Of a DNA stretch of 64,000 nucleotides, positions 41,241-49,247 are shown in pieces (positions within the stretch are counted from its first letter, which is position 1; every line of letters starts with the position of its first letter). The notes beneath the pieces are model-generated. The model was not told the origin of the DNA. It was given only the letters and a program-made list of their open reading frames with translations, and did no database searches. The position numbers and the translations under genes are program-made. The stretch comes from Phytopseudomonas flavescens (lineage in GTDB: Bacteria > Pseudomonadota > Gammaproteobacteria > Pseudomonadales > Pseudomonadaceae): positions 1 through 64,000 of the forward strand of contig NZ_FNDG01000016.1 in assembly GCF_900100535.1 (NCBI RefSeq), in the 5' to 3' direction.

Positions 41241-42500
41241 TCAGCCCTTGCTCGGCCCGTAAGCCGGGTTGACCCAGCCTTCCCACTTGCCCTCGAACGC
41301 GTCGACCTTCTCGAAACCGAGCAGCTTGAGGACGGTATAGCTCTGCGCCAGCTGCAAGCCGCCCCGGGCGAAGATCACCACATGTTTGTCCGGGGTCACG
41401 CCCTGGGCGGTGAACAGCGCGCGCAGCGCCTCGGCATCCTTCAGGCTGCGCTGCTCGTCGAGGGTGTCGTTCCAGAACACATTGACCGATTCGGGAATGC
41501 GGCCCACCTGGTAGTCCGCTGGTGCACGCACGTCCACCACGATGGCACGCTCGTCGGCCTGCAAGGCCTTCACTTCGGTTTCATTGAGAAAGCGCGGCCC
41601 CAGTGATTTTGGGCTATCGAGGGCATCGCCAGCGAACGAGAAATTGCCCAGCCCCAGCGCCTGCGGGTTGCCGTCACGACTCCACTCGTCCCAGCTCTTG
41701 TCGTAGAACTTGATGTTGTTGTAACCAAGGTCCTTGAGGAACAGATAGGAACTGGATGCCGCCGCGCCGCTGCCACAGTAGGCGACGATTTCGTCGTCAG
41801 GGCTGATGCCCTTTGCCTTCAGTTCGGCGACCAGCTCATCGCGCGGCCTGAGAACCGAGGTCTTGCCGTCGACGAAGCTGGTGGAAGACAGCGCCTGCGC
41901 CGTGGGGATCACACCGTCGTCAGTGGCGTCGGCCACACGTGCATCGAGGATACGCGTCTTGCCGTCACCGACCCTGCTGGCCACGTAATCCTTCTCGATC
42001 CGGTTCTCCTGCTTGCGGGTCAGCTTGAACTCGCTGGGCGCGGGCTTGGCGGCCTGGGTCACCAGCTTGCCTTTCCACTGGCTGAGGCCACCGTCGAGCA
42101 CGTGCAAGTCGCTGAAGCCTGCGTACTCCAACACCACGAAGGCACGCCCGGCCAGTGACGTGGCGCCGTAGATCAGCAGCGTATCGGCGTAGCTGATACC
42201 GGCAGCGCTCAGCGCCCGTTCTATCGCCTCGTCACTGGCGTACTCGTTGCGGATGCCGTCGCGCTCGGAAACGTTCAACGACTGCCAGGGCAGATGGATG
42301 GCACCGGCGATATGCCCCTTGTCGTACTCGGCCTTGCTGCGGATATCCAGGACCTTCACGTTCTTTTGCTGGCTGAGGGTCTGGAACTGCTCCTGGGGCA
42401 GAACGATGCCTGCGGGCTTCTGAGCCAAAGCCAGGCCGGGAACAGCGATGGCAGCCACGAGGCTGCTGGCGAGAATCGTGCGGATAAAAGGGCGGTTCAT
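41241..42500 (-). CDS. Exported triple-rhodanese sulfurtransferase
   Basis: The 419-residue protein has a signal peptide (LASSLVAAIAVPGLALAQ) and three rhodanese-like domains (about 32-150, 165-280, 305-415). The only cysteine in the whole protein is Cys242 in YCGSGAAAS, the active loop of domain two; the matching places in domains one and three are Tyr111 and Ala378. So one active and two structural domains are expected. It probably moves sulfane sulfur in the periplasm, in one operon with the YeeE-type transporter. Confidence 0.9.
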   Translation of the reverse strand: MNRPFIRTILASSLVAAIAVPGLALAQKPAGIVLPQEQFQTLSQQKNVKVLDIRSKAEYDKGHIAGAIHLPWQSLNVSERDGIRNEYASDEAIERALSAAGISYADTLLIYGATSLAGRAFVVLEYAGFSDLHVLDGGLSQWKGKLVTQAAKPAPSEFKLTRKQENRIEKDYVASRVGDGKTRILDARVADATDDGVIPTAQALSSTSFVDGKTSVLRPRDELVAELKAKGISPDDEIVAYCGSGAAASSSYLFLKDLGYNNIKFYDKSWDEWSRDGNPQALGLGNFSFAGDALDSPKSLGPRFLNETEVKALQADERAIVVDVRAPADYQVGRIPESVNVFWNDTLDEQRSLKDAEALRALFTAQGVTPDKHVVIFARGGLQLAQSYTVLKLLGFEKVDAFEGKWEGWVNPAYGPSKG

Positions 42501-42825
42501 GGAGAGTTCTCGAAAGGGTTATCGGCCGGGGCCGGAAAGGTCTGTCGAGATCATAAGTACGCTAATCAATTCATTTAAATAATTTATAGACCACCTTTAA
42601 TTCCATAAAGGAATATATGGACTTGTCCGTCAGGCACGCGTGAAGTATTGCACCAACACATCTGTCTGGATGTTCTCGACTCTATACCTGGGCGGAATTC
42701 GATGCGATGGGGCGGCCTGCGGACAAGTCATCGGCGGTTATCGGGCAAAATCATGTGACCCGCTCCTGAAAAGCCGATTATTCTATCGAGGCATTTTTCC
42801 TGCCCTTAATATGTGAGTACCAGAG
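42501..42825. other. Gene-free intergenic region between rhodanese and LysR genes
   Basis: No gene is visible in these 325 bases. The part 42550-42625 is AT-rich compared with its surroundings, as expected for divergent promoters. It contains the dyad ATTCC-ATAAA-GGAAT (42600-42614). Confidence 0.6.
42600..42614. promoter_or_regulatory. Dyad ATTCCATAAAGGAAT, possible regulator site
   Basis: Perfect five-base arms ATTCC/GGAAT flank ATAAA. The left ten bases ATTCCATAAA recur at 44105-44114 upstream of the acyl-CoA-dehydrogenase-like gene, which suggests a shared regulator, possibly the LysR protein between them. Confidence 0.45.
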
Positions 42826-43719
42826 ATGAAGATCGATGACATGGATGCATTCGTCGCCGTCATCCGCTGTCAATCGACCAAGCTGGCCGCCGATGCACTG
42901 CAACTGACCCAGCCGGCGATCACCCGGCGCGTGCAGAATTTCGAGGAAGACCTGGGCGCCAATCTGCTCGACCGCAATACCAAGCCGCTCAAGCCGACGC
43001 CCATGGGCCTGCGCGTTTACGACCAATGCAAGGCGATCCTGCGCGAGATCGATTCGCTGCGCGAACTGGTCGCCAGCGACGGTTCGCCCAGCGGCTCCCT
43101 GCGCCTGGGGGTGCCACAGACCATCAGCGACGTGGTGCTGCTCGACGCCCTGCAGCAGATCCGCGAAACCTTCCCGGAACTGAAGACCCAGGTGATCAAC
43201 GGCTGGGGCAGCAGCCTGATCGCGCGCATGGAGAACGGCGAGCTGGATGCCGCCGCCGCGCTGTTTCCCGCCGGCAAGATTTTCCCGGAAGGCATCGCCA
43301 GCCGCTCCATCGGCCGCATGCCGCTGCAGGTGGTAGCCGCCAAGGGCGCGATGCGCAAGCGCAACTGCAAGCTCAAGGACTGCTACCAGCAGGGCTGGGT
43401 GCTCAACCCCGATGGCTGTGGTTTCCGCGCCGGTCTGCAACGGGCGCTGTCCGAGCAGGGCCTGTCGTTGCAGATCAACCTGGAAACCTTCGGCACCGAG
43501 CTGCAACTGGGCCTGGTCGCCAGCGGCTTGGGCTTCGGCCTGGTGCCGGCACCGTTGCTCGAACGCAGCGGCCACCGCGAGCAGCTCGATGTGATCAGCG
43601 TCGGCGATTTCAAGCCGATGATCGACCTCTGGCTGCTGCAACCGCAATACCTCGGCAATCTGCAGGATGCCGTGAACCTGTTCAGCGACGTCGCCGCCGA
43701 GCGCTTGCGCCCGCAATAA
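42826..43719 (+). CDS. LysR-family transcriptional regulator
   Basis: The 297-residue regulator has an N-terminal helix-turn-helix (FVAVIRCQSTKLAADALQLTQPAITRRVQNFEEDLG) and a periplasmic-binding-like effector domain from about residue 90 (GSLRLGVPQTISDVVLLDALQ). It precedes the catabolic and transport genes on the same strand and probably controls them. Its ligand is unknown. Confidence 0.9.
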   Translation: MKIDDMDAFVAVIRCQSTKLAADALQLTQPAITRRVQNFEEDLGANLLDRNTKPLKPTPMGLRVYDQCKAILREIDSLRELVASDGSPSGSLRLGVPQTISDVVLLDALQQIRETFPELKTQVINGWGSSLIARMENGELDAAAALFPAGKIFPEGIASRSIGRMPLQVVAAKGAMRKRNCKLKDCYQQGWVLNPDGCGFRAGLQRALSEQGLSLQINLETFGTELQLGLVASGLGFGLVPAPLLERSGHREQLDVISVGDFKPMIDLWLLQPQYLGNLQDAVNLFSDVAAERLRPQ

Positions 43720-43757
43720 CGCCGGATTGCATCGACCAGGCACCCGGGCCTTTCGCT

Positions 43758-43786
43758 CCTGGGTGTCGCTTCTCGACCTGGGCTAC
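43758..43786 (-). repeat. Possible diverged family B repeat
   Basis: On the minus strand GTAGCCCAGGTCGAGAAGCG followed by ACACCCAGG resembles the family B consensus (GTAGCCTGGGT...GCGAAACCCAGG) with several mismatches. It is extragenic like the others. Confidence 0.4.
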
Positions 43787-43890
43787 GGGTCATGAAGCGA
43801 CCGCGTATTTCGCCGCATCCCCGTGGCCCAATGAAATGGAAGCCTCCCTCCTGGCGTCGATGCGCCAGACTGAGGTGACGAAGTCTGCAG

Positions 43891-43915
43891 GGTGGACAAT
43901 GCTTTTTTGTCCACC
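43891..43915. repeat. Hairpin repeat, family A type (GGTGGACAA...TTGTCCACC)
   Basis: Nine-base perfect arms GGTGGACAA/TTGTCCACC surround TGCTTTT. It resembles the GGTGGAT...ATCCACC element at 36710-36749 in its ends. Confidence 0.6.
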
Positions 43916-44286
43916 ATTGCGATCTGCAGCGATGGGTGGTTCTGGCCGCACAGTTGCAGCGTCGTCCATCCAGCGGCCGTCCGCTGTCGCATCGCACCGA
44001 GGCGCGCTTGTGCGCCAGCGCCACCGGGCCCTGCCGCGCGACGATACTGACCGATACCCGACAACGGGTCGAACCGACAAGCGCCAGCCGGGCACCCTGA
44101 AAAATTCCATAAACGCATAACGATAAAATCTTTAATTCAGGAAAGCTGATAATTAGCTTAGAACCAAAAAGACTTTTACAGCGCAAAGCTATAAGAATAC
44201 GGTCTCATCCAGGCTACCTCACCACCCTGGGGCGCTCAGAAAACCACAGGCATTTGCCTGCCCTCTGCGCCCGTGATGAGAAAGCC

Positions 44287-45486
44287 ATGACGCTCCCCGC
44301 CCACCCCCTCACCGCCGTCGACAGCCGCCACCGCCTGACTGGCGGCGACCCGCGTTTCGCCGAGCTGCTCGCCGGGGTCACCGCGACGCTCGCCGCCAGC
44401 GCCGCTGACTACGACCGCAGCGGGGCCTTTCCCGCCGAGAATTTCGCCCTGCTGCACCGCCATGGTCTGCTCGCGCTGACCGTCCCGCGCTCGCTGGGCG
44501 GCGCCGGCGGCGACCTGGCCACCACACGCCAGGTGATCAGCGCGGTGGCCAAGGGCGAGCCGTCCACGGCGTTGATTCTGGTCATGCAGTACCTGCAGCA
44601 CTTCCGCCTGCAGCAGAACCCCGACTGGCCCGAGCATCTGCGCCACCAGGTGGGTATCGATGCGGTGGAAAACGGCGCGCTGATCAACGCCTTTCGTGTC
44701 GAACCCGAACTCGGCACGCCGGCGCGCGGTGGTCTGCCAGCGACCACTGCCCGGCGTACCCGCGAAGGCTGGCGCCTGAGCGGCCGCAAGATCTATTCGA
44801 CCGGCAGTCACGGCCTGACCTGGTACCTGGTGTGGGCACGCAGCGACGATGCCGACCCGCTGGTTGGCGGCTACCTGGTACATCGCGACAGCCCCGGCAT
44901 TCGTATCGTCGAGGACTGGGACCACTTGGGCATGCGCGCCACCTGCAGCCATGAAGTGCAGTTCGACGACGTGCTGATCCCCCTCGATCACGCCGTCAGC
45001 GTCAGCCCGTGGAGTGCCCCGAGGCCGGAACTGGACGGTGAAGGCATGTTGTGGATGTCGGTATTGCTGCCAGCCATCTACGATGGCGTCGCCCAGGCGG
45101 CGCGGGACTGGCTGGTGGGTTTTCTCGAACAACGCACGCCGTCCAACCTCGGCGCACCGCTCTCCAGCCTGCCGCGCTTTCAAGAGATCGTCGGGCGCAT
45201 CGATACCCTGCTGTTCGCCAACCGCACCCTGCTCGATTCGGCTGCCGCAGGCCAGGTCGAGGCAGCGCACGCCGGGCAGATCAAGCAACTGGTGAGCAGC
45301 AACGCCATACGTGCCGTGGAGCTCGCCATCGAGGCATCCGGCAACCCGGGGCTGTCACGCAAGAACCCGCTGGAGCGGCATTTCCGTGACGTGCTGTGCA
45401 GCCGCATCCATACCCCGCAGGACGACGTGGCGCTCAGCGCCGTCGGCCGCAGCGCCTTCGCCCAGGCCAGGGAGGCAGCACGATGA
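44287..45486 (+). CDS. Acyl-CoA dehydrogenase-like flavoenzyme (possible SfnC/DszC-type monooxygenase)
   Basis: The 399-residue protein has the acyl-CoA dehydrogenase fold: PRSLGGAGGDLATTRQVISAVAKGEPSTAL, the flavin-contact segment WRLSGRKIYSTGSHGLTWYLVWAR, and LGMRATCSHEVQFDDVLIP. The catalytic Glu of true dehydrogenases is not evident. Relatives in sulfur-scavenging loci act as reduced-flavin monooxygenases on sulfur or nitrogen compounds, which suits the neighbouring SsuBC-type genes. The start MTLPAHPLTAVDS was chosen over an earlier ATG at 44254. It overlaps the next gene by four bases (ATGA). Confidence 0.8.
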   Translation: MTLPAHPLTAVDSRHRLTGGDPRFAELLAGVTATLAASAADYDRSGAFPAENFALLHRHGLLALTVPRSLGGAGGDLATTRQVISAVAKGEPSTALILVMQYLQHFRLQQNPDWPEHLRHQVGIDAVENGALINAFRVEPELGTPARGGLPATTARRTREGWRLSGRKIYSTGSHGLTWYLVWARSDDADPLVGGYLVHRDSPGIRIVEDWDHLGMRATCSHEVQFDDVLIPLDHAVSVSPWSAPRPELDGEGMLWMSVLLPAIYDGVAQAARDWLVGFLEQRTPSNLGAPLSSLPRFQEIVGRIDTLLFANRTLLDSAAAGQVEAAHAGQIKQLVSSNAIRAVELAIEASGNPGLSRKNPLERHFRDVLCSRIHTPQDDVALSAVGRSAFAQAREAAR

Positions 45487-46433
45487 GCCAGACCATCGTC
45501 AGCCAACTGGATGCCGAGGCCAATGCCTATCTGCGCGAGCGCCTGCCGCAGCAGCGCATCGTCGAAATCCCCTTTGGCCCGGAAGGCCTGGCGCAGATTC
45601 CCGCTGACGCCAGCACGCTGATCGTACGCCCCATCAACGTCCGCGGCGTCGAACTCAAGGACGCTCCAGTCGGCTGGCCGTGGTCGTTGCAGTGGGTGCA
45701 ACTGGCCTCCTCCGGCATCGATTTCTACCCGCACTGGCTGTTCGACGTAGAGCAGGTTGCCAGCGCCAAGGGTGCCAACGCCAACCCTGTCGCCGAATTC
45801 GCCCTGGCGGCGATCTTCAGTGCAGCCAAGCAGCTTCCGGACATCTGGGTAAAGAACGACGATTGGCACTTCACCTACCTGCAGCCGGTCAAGGACGCGA
45901 CCCTGGGCATTCTGGGCCTCGGCTCGATTGGCCAGGGCCTGGCGCACAAGGCGCTGGCCCTGGGCATGCGCGTCATCGCCCTGGGTCGCCCTGGCCACGC
46001 CATCGCCGAGATCCCCGGCATCGAGGCCGCCCGCGACATTCACCATCTGTTCGCCGAAGCCGACCACCTGGTGGTGGTGGCGCCGCTGACCGCGGATACC
46101 CGCCACCTGCTCGACCGCGACGTGCTGGGCAGCGCCAAACCTGGCCTGCACCTGATCAACCTGGCTCGTGGGGGCCTGCTCGATCAGAACGCCCTGCTCG
46201 AGGCGCTGGACAACGGCAGCATCGGCCGCGCCACCCTGGATGTCACCGACCCCGAGCCGCTACCGAACGATCACCCGCTGTACCTGCATCCGCGGGTACG
46301 TATCTCACCCCACACCAGTGCCCTGTCCACCGATGGAAAGCGCAAGTTCGTCGACGATTTCGTCGCCAACTTCCAGCGTTTCCAGGCGCAAGCGCAACTG
46401 GAAAACCTCGTCGATATCAGACGCGGTTACTGA
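45483..46433 (+). CDS. D-2-hydroxyacid dehydrogenase family protein
   Basis: A 316-residue NAD(P)-dependent oxidoreductase with Rossmann motif LGILGLGSIGQGLAHKAL, the Arg-containing NLARGGLLDQNALLEAL, the acid in TLDVTDPEPLP and catalytic His in ISPHTSAL. It likely oxidises or reduces a 2-hydroxy or 2-oxo acid made in the pathway. It overlaps the preceding gene by four bases and is followed after 31 bases by the aldolase-like gene. A similar pair occurs at 60887-62568. Confidence 0.9.
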   Translation: MSQTIVSQLDAEANAYLRERLPQQRIVEIPFGPEGLAQIPADASTLIVRPINVRGVELKDAPVGWPWSLQWVQLASSGIDFYPHWLFDVEQVASAKGANANPVAEFALAAIFSAAKQLPDIWVKNDDWHFTYLQPVKDATLGILGLGSIGQGLAHKALALGMRVIALGRPGHAIAEIPGIEAARDIHHLFAEADHLVVVAPLTADTRHLLDRDVLGSAKPGLHLINLARGGLLDQNALLEALDNGSIGRATLDVTDPEPLPNDHPLYLHPRVRISPHTSALSTDGKRKFVDDFVANFQRFQAQAQLENLVDIRRGY

Positions 46434-46464
46434 ACAGACAGCCCACCAGGGCCTGGAGATTGCC

Positions 46465-47259
46465 ATGAGTTCACTCGCTACCCTGCACAGCATTCCTTCC
46501 GTCCAGGAGCGCGTCAGCCCTGAAGAATGGGAAGTGCGCGTCAAGCTGGCTGCCGCCTACCAGTTGGCTGCGCTGTTTCGCTGGACGGATCATATCTACA
46601 CGCACTTCTCCGCCCGTGTGCCGGGGCCGGACGAACACTTCCTGATCAACGCCTTCGGCCTGCTGTTCGACGAGATCACCGCGTCCAACCTGGTCAAGGT
46701 GGATGTCGACGGCACCATCATCGACGACCCGCTGAACCTGGGTATCAACCAGGCCGGTTACGTGATCCACAGCGCCATCCACCGCGCGCGCCCGGATCTG
46801 CAGGCCGTGCTGCACACCCATACCCGTGATGGCGCAGCGGTATCCGCCCAGCGCGGCGGGCTGCTGCCGCTCTCGCAGCATGCCCTGGGCTTCTACAGCC
46901 GCGTGAAGTACCACGACTACGAAGGCGTGGCGCTGGATCTGGACGAGCAGGAGCGCCTGGTTGCCGACCTCGGCGACAGCAACATCTTCATCCTGCGCAA
47001 CCATGGCCTGCTCACCGGCGGCATCAGCGTCGAACACGCCTTCCGCGAGCTGCATGGGCTGGAACGCGCCTGCAACATCCAGATCGCCGCACAGGCCGGC
47101 GGCAATGCCGATCTGCTGCATGCCCCCGCCGAGGCCATCGAGAAGGTTCGCCAGCAATCGGCGCGTTTTTCCGATGGCAAGGGGCCGGGCATCAAGCTGC
47201 ACTGGGACGCGCTGATTCGCCAGCTCGAACGGGCTTCAGGCCAGAGCTACAAGCACTGA
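46465..47259 (+). CDS. Class II aldolase/adducin-family protein
   Basis: The 264-residue protein has the class II aldolase fold with metal-type histidines in HTHT (His117, His119) and LRNHGLLTGG. Where fuculose-phosphate aldolase has its catalytic Glu, the aligned position in NQAGYVIHSAIHRARPDL is Gly98, so classic aldol cleavage is uncertain. Members act as aldolases, epimerases or decarboxylases on small sugars and acids. It lies between the hydroxyacid dehydrogenase and the permease genes. Confidence 0.85.
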   Translation: MSSLATLHSIPSVQERVSPEEWEVRVKLAAAYQLAALFRWTDHIYTHFSARVPGPDEHFLINAFGLLFDEITASNLVKVDVDGTIIDDPLNLGINQAGYVIHSAIHRARPDLQAVLHTHTRDGAAVSAQRGGLLPLSQHALGFYSRVKYHDYEGVALDLDEQERLVADLGDSNIFILRNHGLLTGGISVEHAFRELHGLERACNIQIAAQAGGNADLLHAPAEAIEKVRQQSARFSDGKGPGIKLHWDALIRQLERASGQSYKH

Positions 47260-47275
47260 TCAGCGGGAGACCTCC

Positions 47276-48100
47276 ATGACCAACGCCAGCACCATCACCG
47301 TGAGCCATACGGTACAGCCCGCTCGCCGCAGCAAATGGACCACGCCGGATTTCGTTCTGCGCCTGATCAGCCCCCTGGCCATTCTGCTGCTCTGGGAAAT
47401 CGCCTCGCGGGCCGGACTGATTCCAGCCCGCGTGATCGCCGCCCCCAGCGAGATCAGCGGCACCCTCTGGGAATTGACGCGCAGCGGCGAACTGCTGCGC
47501 CACCTGCTGGTATCACTGCAGCGGGCCGTGACCGGCCTCGGCATCGGCGTGGCGATCGGCGTTACCGCAGCGCTGATCACCGGCCTGTCGAAACGTGGCG
47601 AAATCGCCCTCGACTCCCCCATGCAGATGCTGCGCACCATCCCGTCTCTGGCCCTGGTGCCGCTGTTCATCCTGTGGTTCGGCATTGGTGAATTCACCAA
47701 GGTGGCGCTGATCGTCATGGGCACCACCTTTCCGATCTACCTCAACCTGTTCGCCGGCATCCGCAATATCGACCCGAAGTTGATCGAAGCGGCCAATACC
47801 CTGGGGCTGAACCGTCGCGAACTCATCTGGCACGTGATTCTGCCTGGCGCCCTGCCCTCGTTCTTCGTCGGCCTGCGTTACTCCCTGGGGATTTCCTGGC
47901 TGGCTCTGGTGTTCGTCGAGCAGATCAACACCACCGCCGGTATCGGCTTCCTGGCCAGCGATGCCCGCGACTTCATGCGCACCGACGTGATCGTCATCTG
48001 CCTGCTGATCTACAGCCTGCTGGGTCTGCTCATCGACGGCCTGATCCGCACCCTGGAACGCCTGGCGCTGGCCTGGCGCCCCTCGTTCATAAGGACCTGA
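47276..48100 (+). CDS. ABC transporter permease, SsuC-type
   Basis: The 274-residue permease has about six membrane spans, the segment LRTIPSLALVPLFILWFGIGE and the EAA loop AANTLGLNRRELIWHVILPGALPS. The family imports aliphatic sulfonates, nitrate or taurine. It is paired with the next ATPase gene, but no SsuA-like binding protein follows in this cluster. Confidence 0.92.
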   Translation: MTNASTITVSHTVQPARRSKWTTPDFVLRLISPLAILLLWEIASRAGLIPARVIAAPSEISGTLWELTRSGELLRHLLVSLQRAVTGLGIGVAIGVTAALITGLSKRGEIALDSPMQMLRTIPSLALVPLFILWFGIGEFTKVALIVMGTTFPIYLNLFAGIRNIDPKLIEAANTLGLNRRELIWHVILPGALPSFFVGLRYSLGISWLALVFVEQINTTAGIGFLASDARDFMRTDVIVICLLIYSLLGLLIDGLIRTLERLALAWRPSFIRT

Positions 48101-48103
48101 CGC

Positions 48104-48898
48104 ATGAATGCACACAGCAAGATCGACTACTCGCCGGCCGTCAGCCTGCGCGGCGTGGTGCGTCAGTTCGGCGACAACCGGGTGATCGATGAACTGAACC
48201 TGGATATCGCCCCCGGCGAGTTCGTCGCCCTGCTCGGGGCCAGCGGCTCCGGCAAGACCACCCTGCTGCGCTCCCTGGCAGGCCTGGACCCCATCGACGG
48301 CGGCGAGCTGATCGCCCCGCAAGCCCGCGCTGCGGTATTTCAGGAACCGCGGCTGATGCCCTGGAAACGCGCCTGGAAGAACGTCACCCTCGGCCTGCGC
48401 GTGGCCAACCCCAAGGAACGTGCCATCCAGGCGCTGACCGAAGTGGGCCTGGCCCATCGCCTGGAAGCCTTTCCCGCCACCCTGTCCGGCGGTGAATCCC
48501 AGCGCGTGGCATTGGCGCGCAGCCTGGTTCGCGAGCCCAAACTGCTGCTGCTCGACGAGCCCTTCGCCGCCCTCGATGCGCTGACCCGCATCCGCATGCA
48601 CCGGCTGATCATCGACCTGTGGCAAAAGCACACGCCAGCCGTTCTGCTGGTCACCCACGATGTCGACGAAGCCATTCTGCTCGCCGACCGCATCATCGTG
48701 CTGCAGGACGGACGCATCGCCGAAGCGCTGCGCGTCGACCTGGGTCGCCCGCGTGACAACGGCCAGACCGGTTTCAACGCCATCCGCACACGCCTGCTGG
48801 CACTGCTCGGTGTGGAAAAGGACGACCCGGACAGCCTCGGTCGTGATCACAATCCCTTTCTCGCGTCGGGCTATCCGCTCAGCGCCATCGCAATCTAA
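48104..48898 (+). CDS. ABC transporter ATPase, SsuB-type
   Basis: The 264-residue ATPase has Walker A LGASGSGKTTLLRS, VFQEPRLMPWKRA (Q loop typical of SsuB), signature LSGGESQRVALARSL, Walker B LLLLDEPFAALD and VTHDVDEAILLADRI. It starts four bases after the permease stop and energises that permease. Confidence 0.92.
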   Translation: MNAHSKIDYSPAVSLRGVVRQFGDNRVIDELNLDIAPGEFVALLGASGSGKTTLLRSLAGLDPIDGGELIAPQARAAVFQEPRLMPWKRAWKNVTLGLRVANPKERAIQALTEVGLAHRLEAFPATLSGGESQRVALARSLVREPKLLLLDEPFAALDALTRIRMHRLIIDLWQKHTPAVLLVTHDVDEAILLADRIIVLQDGRIAEALRVDLGRPRDNGQTGFNAIRTRLLALLGVEKDDPDSLGRDHNPFLASGYPLSAIAI

Positions 48899-48913
48899 GG
48901 CAGGAGGTCAGTC

Positions 48914-49045
48914 ATGAAACGCTATCTTTCCCGCCTCGCCAGTCGCCTGCTCGACAACCTGCATGGCGACAGCGTCAGCACACTGATCGGCTGGCCGGGT
49001 GTGCCGCCGGCAGACAACGGCGAGCGAATGTGCCGCCAGCGCTGA
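48914..49045 (+). CDS. Small protein of 43 residues with strong ribosome-binding site
   Basis: The frame begins MKRYLSRLASRLLDNLHGDS and ends MCRQR. AGGAGG lies eight bases before the ATG, one of the best ribosome-binding sites in the window, and the frame follows the SsuB gene by 15 bases. The first half could form an amphipathic helix. No family is recognised; it may be a regulatory or membrane-associated peptide, or just a short chance frame. Confidence 0.5.
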   Translation: MKRYLSRLASRLLDNLHGDSVSTLIGWPGVPPADNGERMCRQR

Positions 49046-49247
49046 TCGTCTAACCGGATATCCCACCGGACAGACCACGCAAGATCTGGAGCGACCTACC
49101 ACCGCCTTGTCGCCCCCACCACTGCAAGACAGCCCGCACGTGAAAACGCGCGTCAGGGTTTCGTGCGCCTTGCGTAAGGCAGTGGACACCTTTCCGGGCG
49201 CCGCCGCATTGGCTGTCGCCCCAGCCTTTCAGACAGGGACAAGCGCC

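Larger units (their letters stand above)
43720..44286. other. Gene-free region with repeats before the acyl-CoA-dehydrogenase-like gene
   Basis: No convincing gene lies in these 567 bases. Minus-strand frames crossing it lack motifs and read through a hairpin. It holds a diverged family B repeat (43758-43786), a family A hairpin (43891-43915), and an AT-rich promoter-like part from 44100 with ATTCCATAAA at 44105-44114. Confidence 0.6.

Noticed and set aside
43790..44120. Minus-strand frames of about 106-111 codons before the acyl-CoA-dehydrogenase-like gene
   Set aside because: They run through a palindromic repeat and have no ribosome-binding site or recognised motif.
49046..49247. A longer N terminus for the TonB receptor starting near 48999
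   Set aside because: The extension overlaps the small ORF, lacks receptor features and puts the signal peptide internally.
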